Of a stretch of 64,000 bases of DNA, positions 60,792 through 64,000 are shown in pieces. Below the pieces are notes generated by a model, which worked only from the letters and a program-made list of their open reading frames with translations, ran no database searches and was not told the DNA's origin. Position numbers and translations under genes: made by a program. Origin of the DNA: Rebecca billardiae RCC1528 (lineage: Eukaryota; Haptophyta); NCBI GenBank assembly GCA_965240325.2, contig OZ251223.1, forward strand, positions 2,790,001-2,854,000, written 5' to 3'. Every line of letters begins with the position of its first letter. Position 1 is the first letter of the stretch.

Positions 60792-63383
60792 ATGCCAGCC
60801 CCCCCTCCTTCCAGACGCGCCCACGCGCTGCCCGCCGTGAACGGCGTGCACGCCCTTCCCAAGAAAGCGGGCACGCTCTCTGCGAATCTCGCCGACGGCG
60901 TTGCTGCCGCGAAGGCGCTCCTCGGCTCCGATGACGACGAGACCGGCCTGTGCACGCGCGCGGCCGAGCTCGTGCGCAAGCGTACAGAGCTCGCCGGCCG
61001 CGGGTCGTCGCACCGTGCCGAGCGGACGGCGGCCGAGCTCGACGCGCGTGTACGGCGCGAGCTCGAGATCGCTGAGACGGCGGCGTCCAAGGCGGAGGCC
61101 GAGCTCATGAGTGCGACCGTCGGCTCTGAAGCCCGTCTCGCCGCCGCGACCGAGCTCGCAGAGCTGCGCACGTCCGAGGCGGCCGAAGCCAAGAGAGTGT
61201 CTGACGCGGCGTCCCAAGCCCGAGCAAGCCGCGTGTCGAAGCTCGAGGCCGCGCTACTAAAGGGCCTGACCCCGCAGCTCAAGCGCGAGATGGGCGCGCA
61301 CCACCGCGCGGCGCACGAGGCGCAGCAGGCGGAGGTCGACCGGCTGCAGGAGGCGTGGGAGGAGGCGAACGCCGCGTCGGACACGCACAACCTCAAGGGC
61401 GATCGAAAGTGGAGCGACACCGGCGGGCGGATGACGCACTCGCAGACGAAGCCTGTGATCCAGGCGCTCAAGCGCAGGGGCCAGATCGAGGAGCAGCTCA
61501 CCGCCGCCCGGCAGAAGCTCGACGAGCTCGCCGCCAAGATGCGCGCGACCCCGAGCGACGCCGAGATCGCCTCATTCCTCAACAAGCACTTCGAGGCGAA
61601 GGAGCACGAGAAGGCGGAGGTGGCGGCGCGGAGCAAGCTGGGCGTGGCGGAGAAGCTCGCGCGCAAGGCGAAGGATGAGCTCGTCGCCGCCGAGGCCGAG
61701 GCCAAGCAGTCCGCAGCCCTCGCCGACGAGGCGCGCGCCTCGCTCGCCGCCGCCGAGGCCGACATCGCCGCGCTCGTGGCCGATGGCGGCGCCTCGGCGC
61801 GCGAGCGGCTCGGCGCGGAGGTTGCAGAGCGGGTGGCGCGCGAGATGGCGGCGGAGCTGGAGGCCGTGGCCGACGAGACGTCCAAGGCGGCGGAGCAGCT
61901 CCGCGCTCAGCTCCGCGCCGCCTTCGACGCGATCGGCGCGCTCTCGGCCGCCGAGAAGCCGCGCACGTCCGCTCTGCTTGCTGCCGAGGAGGGCGCCGCG
62001 GGTGCGCCGCCGCCTCTGGACGAGGCCTTCTGCGAGGCGGCGCGTGCCGAGGCGGCGGGCTGCCTCGCGTTCCTCAACCTGCACCAAAAGCGCCTGCAGG
62101 CCGAGGCGGCGGCCCTCACGGCGCGCGAGAAGGAGGAGAAGCGCGCGGCGAAGGAGCGCGCGGCCGCCGAGCGTGCCGCCAAGCGCGCCGCCAAGGCGGG
62201 CAAGGCGCCGCCCACCGGCCCCGCCCCACACGACCCGCCGGGCGAGCACGACGACGATGACGATGACGACGATCATCAAGACCCGGCGCCGACGCCGCCT
62301 CGCCAGCCGCTCGAACCAGCGCGGCAGCCGACGGTGCCGCCCGCCCAGCCGACGCCCCAGCCCCAGGCTCCAATCGCGGCGCCAGCGCCCACCGCCGCGC
62401 CCGCACCGCCCGCGGCCCCTCATCGGTCTGGGGCCGCCCGGGCGCAGACGGCAGAGGCGCCGTCGTCGCAGCCGGCGGCGCCGTCCGCCTCCCTCGAGAT
62501 GCCGATGCCGGGCCGTCACAACGAAATGCCGATGCCCGGGCACCATGACGGGATGCCCATGCCTGGCCATCAGCTCGCGCAGGCCGGGCTCTCGCCGACG
62601 CTCTCGCCGCCGGCAGTGCCCGCGCGGCCGGCGCCGCAGCCGGCGCCGCAGCCGGCGCCGCAGGTGGCCCAGGAGCTCTTCGCGGCGCCCGCAGGCGGGA
62701 TGGGCGGCCTCGCATTCGGCGCGTTCTCGCAGCCCAAGCCCGACGCCGCGGCGCTCAACGGGCACTCGCTCTTCGCGGGGGTCCCAGCGTCGCTCCCGAT
62801 GTCGCTCCCAGCGACCGAGGCAAGCACGACGGCCGCGCCGCGCGCCACCGCCGCCGCCTCCGCCGACGCGAGCACGTGGCAGGAGGTGAAGCACGCCGAG
62901 ACGGGCAAGACCTACTGGTGGAACACCGCGACCGGCGAGACGCGCTGGTTCGACCCCGCGGTGGACGTGTGGACGGCGGTGCCCGCCGCGTCGGGCCTCA
63001 CCTACTGGTGGAACAAGGCCACGGGCGAGACAACCTGGGAGATGCCGGCGTCGCTGCGCGGCGGTGGCGCGGCGGGCGGCGGGCCGCCCGCCCCTCCCGC
63101 GCCGGCGGTGCCCGCGCCCGCGCCGGCGGTCGTCGCCCCGTCGGCGGCACCGGTGATCCCCACGCCAACGCCGGCACCGATCTCGCCGCCGCCGGTCGTA
63201 CCCACGCCTGCGCCAGCGCCGATCGCGCCTGCTACGCCCGTGGTGCACACGCCCGCACCGCCCCCGGCGCCCGCGCCGGCCGCGCCGGCCGGCGCGTGGA
63301 GCTGCCACGTGTGCACCTTCGAGAACGACAAGCCGCACGCACTGGCCTGCGAGGTGTGCGGCAGCACGCGCCAGTTCAACTGA
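60792..63383 (+). CDS. Coiled-coil protein with two WW domains and a C-terminal RanBP2-type zinc finger
   Basis: 863 aa from ATG 60792. Residues about 30-470 are Ala/Glu/Lys-rich with long coiled-coil stretches. A polyacidic patch and a Pro/Ala/Gln-rich region follow, with three MPMPG-H-type repeats (about 570-598). Two WW domains lie at about 694-721 (TWQEVKHAETGKTYWWNTAT) and 726-755 (LTYWWNKATGETTWEMP); both keep the two spaced aromatics and the final P. The last 28 residues are a RanBP2/NZF zinc finger, W-x-C-x2-C-x10-C-x2-C (WSCHVCTFENDKPHALACEV). WW domains bind proline motifs, often in splicing or transcription factors; NZF fingers bind ubiquitin or RNA. Spliceosome or transcript processing is a reasonable guess. 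Intronless. Confidence 0.85.
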   Translation: MPAPPPSRRAHALPAVNGVHALPKKAGTLSANLADGVAAAKALLGSDDDETGLCTRAAELVRKRTELAGRGSSHRAERTAAELDARVRRELEIAETAASKAEAELMSATVGSEARLAAATELAELRTSEAAEAKRVSDAASQARASRVSKLEAALLKGLTPQLKREMGAHHRAAHEAQQAEVDRLQEAWEEANAASDTHNLKGDRKWSDTGGRMTHSQTKPVIQALKRRGQIEEQLTAARQKLDELAAKMRATPSDAEIASFLNKHFEAKEHEKAEVAARSKLGVAEKLARKAKDELVAAEAEAKQSAALADEARASLAAAEADIAALVADGGASARERLGAEVAERVAREMAAELEAVADETSKAAEQLRAQLRAAFDAIGALSAAEKPRTSALLAAEEGAAGAPPPLDEAFCEAARAEAAGCLAFLNLHQKRLQAEAAALTAREKEEKRAAKERAAAERAAKRAAKAGKAPPTGPAPHDPPGEHDDDDDDDDHQDPAPTPPRQPLEPARQPTVPPAQPTPQPQAPIAAPAPTAAPAPPAAPHRSGAARAQTAEAPSSQPAAPSASLEMPMPGRHNEMPMPGHHDGMPMPGHQLAQAGLSPTLSPPAVPARPAPQPAPQPAPQVAQELFAAPAGGMGGLAFGAFSQPKPDAAALNGHSLFAGVPASLPMSLPATEASTTAAPRATAAASADASTWQEVKHAETGKTYWWNTATGETRWFDPAVDVWTAVPAASGLTYWWNKATGETTWEMPASLRGGGAAGGGPPAPPAPAVPAPAPAVVAPSAAPVIPTPTPAPISPPPVVPTPAPAPIAPATPVVHTPAPPPAPAPAAPAGAWSCHVCTFENDKPHALACEVCGSTRQFN

Positions 63384-63773
63384 GCCAGCCGCTTGCACCA
63401 AGCCGCGGTCTCCGCTGCGCACTGCGGCGAGTGCGCCGAGCAGCACTCGGCGTCAGCGACCGATGACCAATCGAATCATCACCGTCGCAGGCTGCCGCGG
63501 CGGCGCGACACGGCCCGGGCTCGGGGCTGCCCCGGAGAAGCCGACTCCGTCACCGTGACTACGGTACGCCACTCCGCGGCTCCGCCGACCCGGCGCCGCG
63601 CAGCTCTGAGCTCACGAGTGCCACTAGCCTAAGTACGCGTGCGGCTACGCGTGCGCGCGGCCCGGGCTGCCGAGTCTTTCGTCCGTACGGACAGTCCCGC
63701 CGACTGGCGACTCTCACTCTGGGCCTGGCCGAGCGGCGGAGCGGCGCCGCGTATCTCATGACTCATCGATCTT
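63384..63773. other. Intergenic region, no gene seen
   Basis: 390 bp after the WW/zinc-finger gene. GC-rich without protein-like frames; it leads into the dispersed repeat. Confidence 0.55.
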
Positions 63774-63915
63774 GGCCCGCGGTGCAGGGCGGAGCGCGCA
63801 GCGTGGAGCCCGCACCAGCGGGCCCGAACCACGTTTCAAAAAGATCTTTGATCAAGAAAAAAGGGACGGGGGGCGATTTTTAGGGCTGGCGGAGACCGAG
63901 TTTCGAGTTTTTGAG
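63774..63915 (+). repeat. Dispersed repeat, copy 3
   Basis: About 140 bp that matches the reverse complement of about 23410-23553, including AACCACGTTTCAAAAAGATC and TTTGATCAAGAAAAAAGGGA. After GAGTTTTTGAGATC the two diverge, apart from a shared GGCCGAAAA word (about 63937). The CATTGCGTTAAT core is not present before the window ends. Confidence 0.85.
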
Positions 63916-64000
63916 ATCGCATAGAGAGGTCTATTAGGCCGAAAATAAGCGCGCCCAGCTGATTCCCTTAAGTAAAGTGCGATCTGGACGTCAGCTGGAC

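Noticed and set aside
1-64000. CRISPR arrays, bacterial operons, riboswitches
   Set aside because: All genes are eukaryotic with spliceosomal introns; no regularly spaced palindromic repeats with unique spacers were seen.

Overview
The window is nuclear DNA of a unicellular flagellated eukaryote with very GC-rich coding sequence. Its genes carry short spliceosomal introns, and the products include cytosolic IleRS, NOL6, NPL4, poly(A) polymerase, F-box/LRR, exostosin and SAC-phosphatase proteins. Two genes resemble ciliary proteins, and one transporter has a presequence that looks like a signal peptide followed by a plastid transit peptide. A high-GC alga with a secondary plastid (haptophyte, or possibly pelagophyte) fits best. 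That assignment is inference: no rRNA or organelle gene is present.

Layout. 1-18.6 kb is gene-dense: IleRS 3' end (+), NOL6 (-), NPL4 (-), a coiled-coil protein (+), a pepsin-type protease (-), a possible ciliary protein (+) and a BK-type potassium channel (+). 18.6-26.5 kb is a gene desert with AT microsatellites, local tandem repeats and two copies of a dispersed repeat that recurs, in part, at the right end of the window. 26.5-48.6 kb is again dense: a CFAP144-like protein (-), an ER protein ending in RDEL (+), a betaine-binding-domain/two-pore K+ channel fusion (-), a GNAT (-), an F-box/LRR protein (+), an amino-acid transporter (-), a sulfotransferase-like protein (+), a SAC/degenerate 5-phosphatase (-), a UBA protein (+), a pyruvate-decarboxylase-type enzyme (-) and an ankyrin/acidic protein (+). 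48.6-53.3 kb holds no clear gene but has a striking tandem duplication, one copy of which is interrupted by a 2.05-kb segment. 53.3-63.4 kb carries an exostosin (-), poly(A) polymerase (-), a JmjC/aminotransferase fusion (+) and a WW/RanBP2-zinc-finger protein (+).

Organisation. Eight gene pairs are head-to-head, with start codons 154-287 bp apart, so shared bidirectional promoters look like the norm. All 13 introns that I could place by homology or reading phase begin GTGCG and most end GCAG, an unusual 5' splice consensus. The most interesting single gene is the channel at 29.4-32.1 kb. It joins a complete glycine-betaine/proline-type periplasmic-binding domain to a tandem-pore K+ channel with an EF-hand, which suggests an osmolyte-gated channel. 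The JmjC-aminotransferase fusion is second.

Limits. Start codons, introns and family calls were made by eye. Many long antisense open frames exist only because the DNA is GC-rich, and they are omitted.
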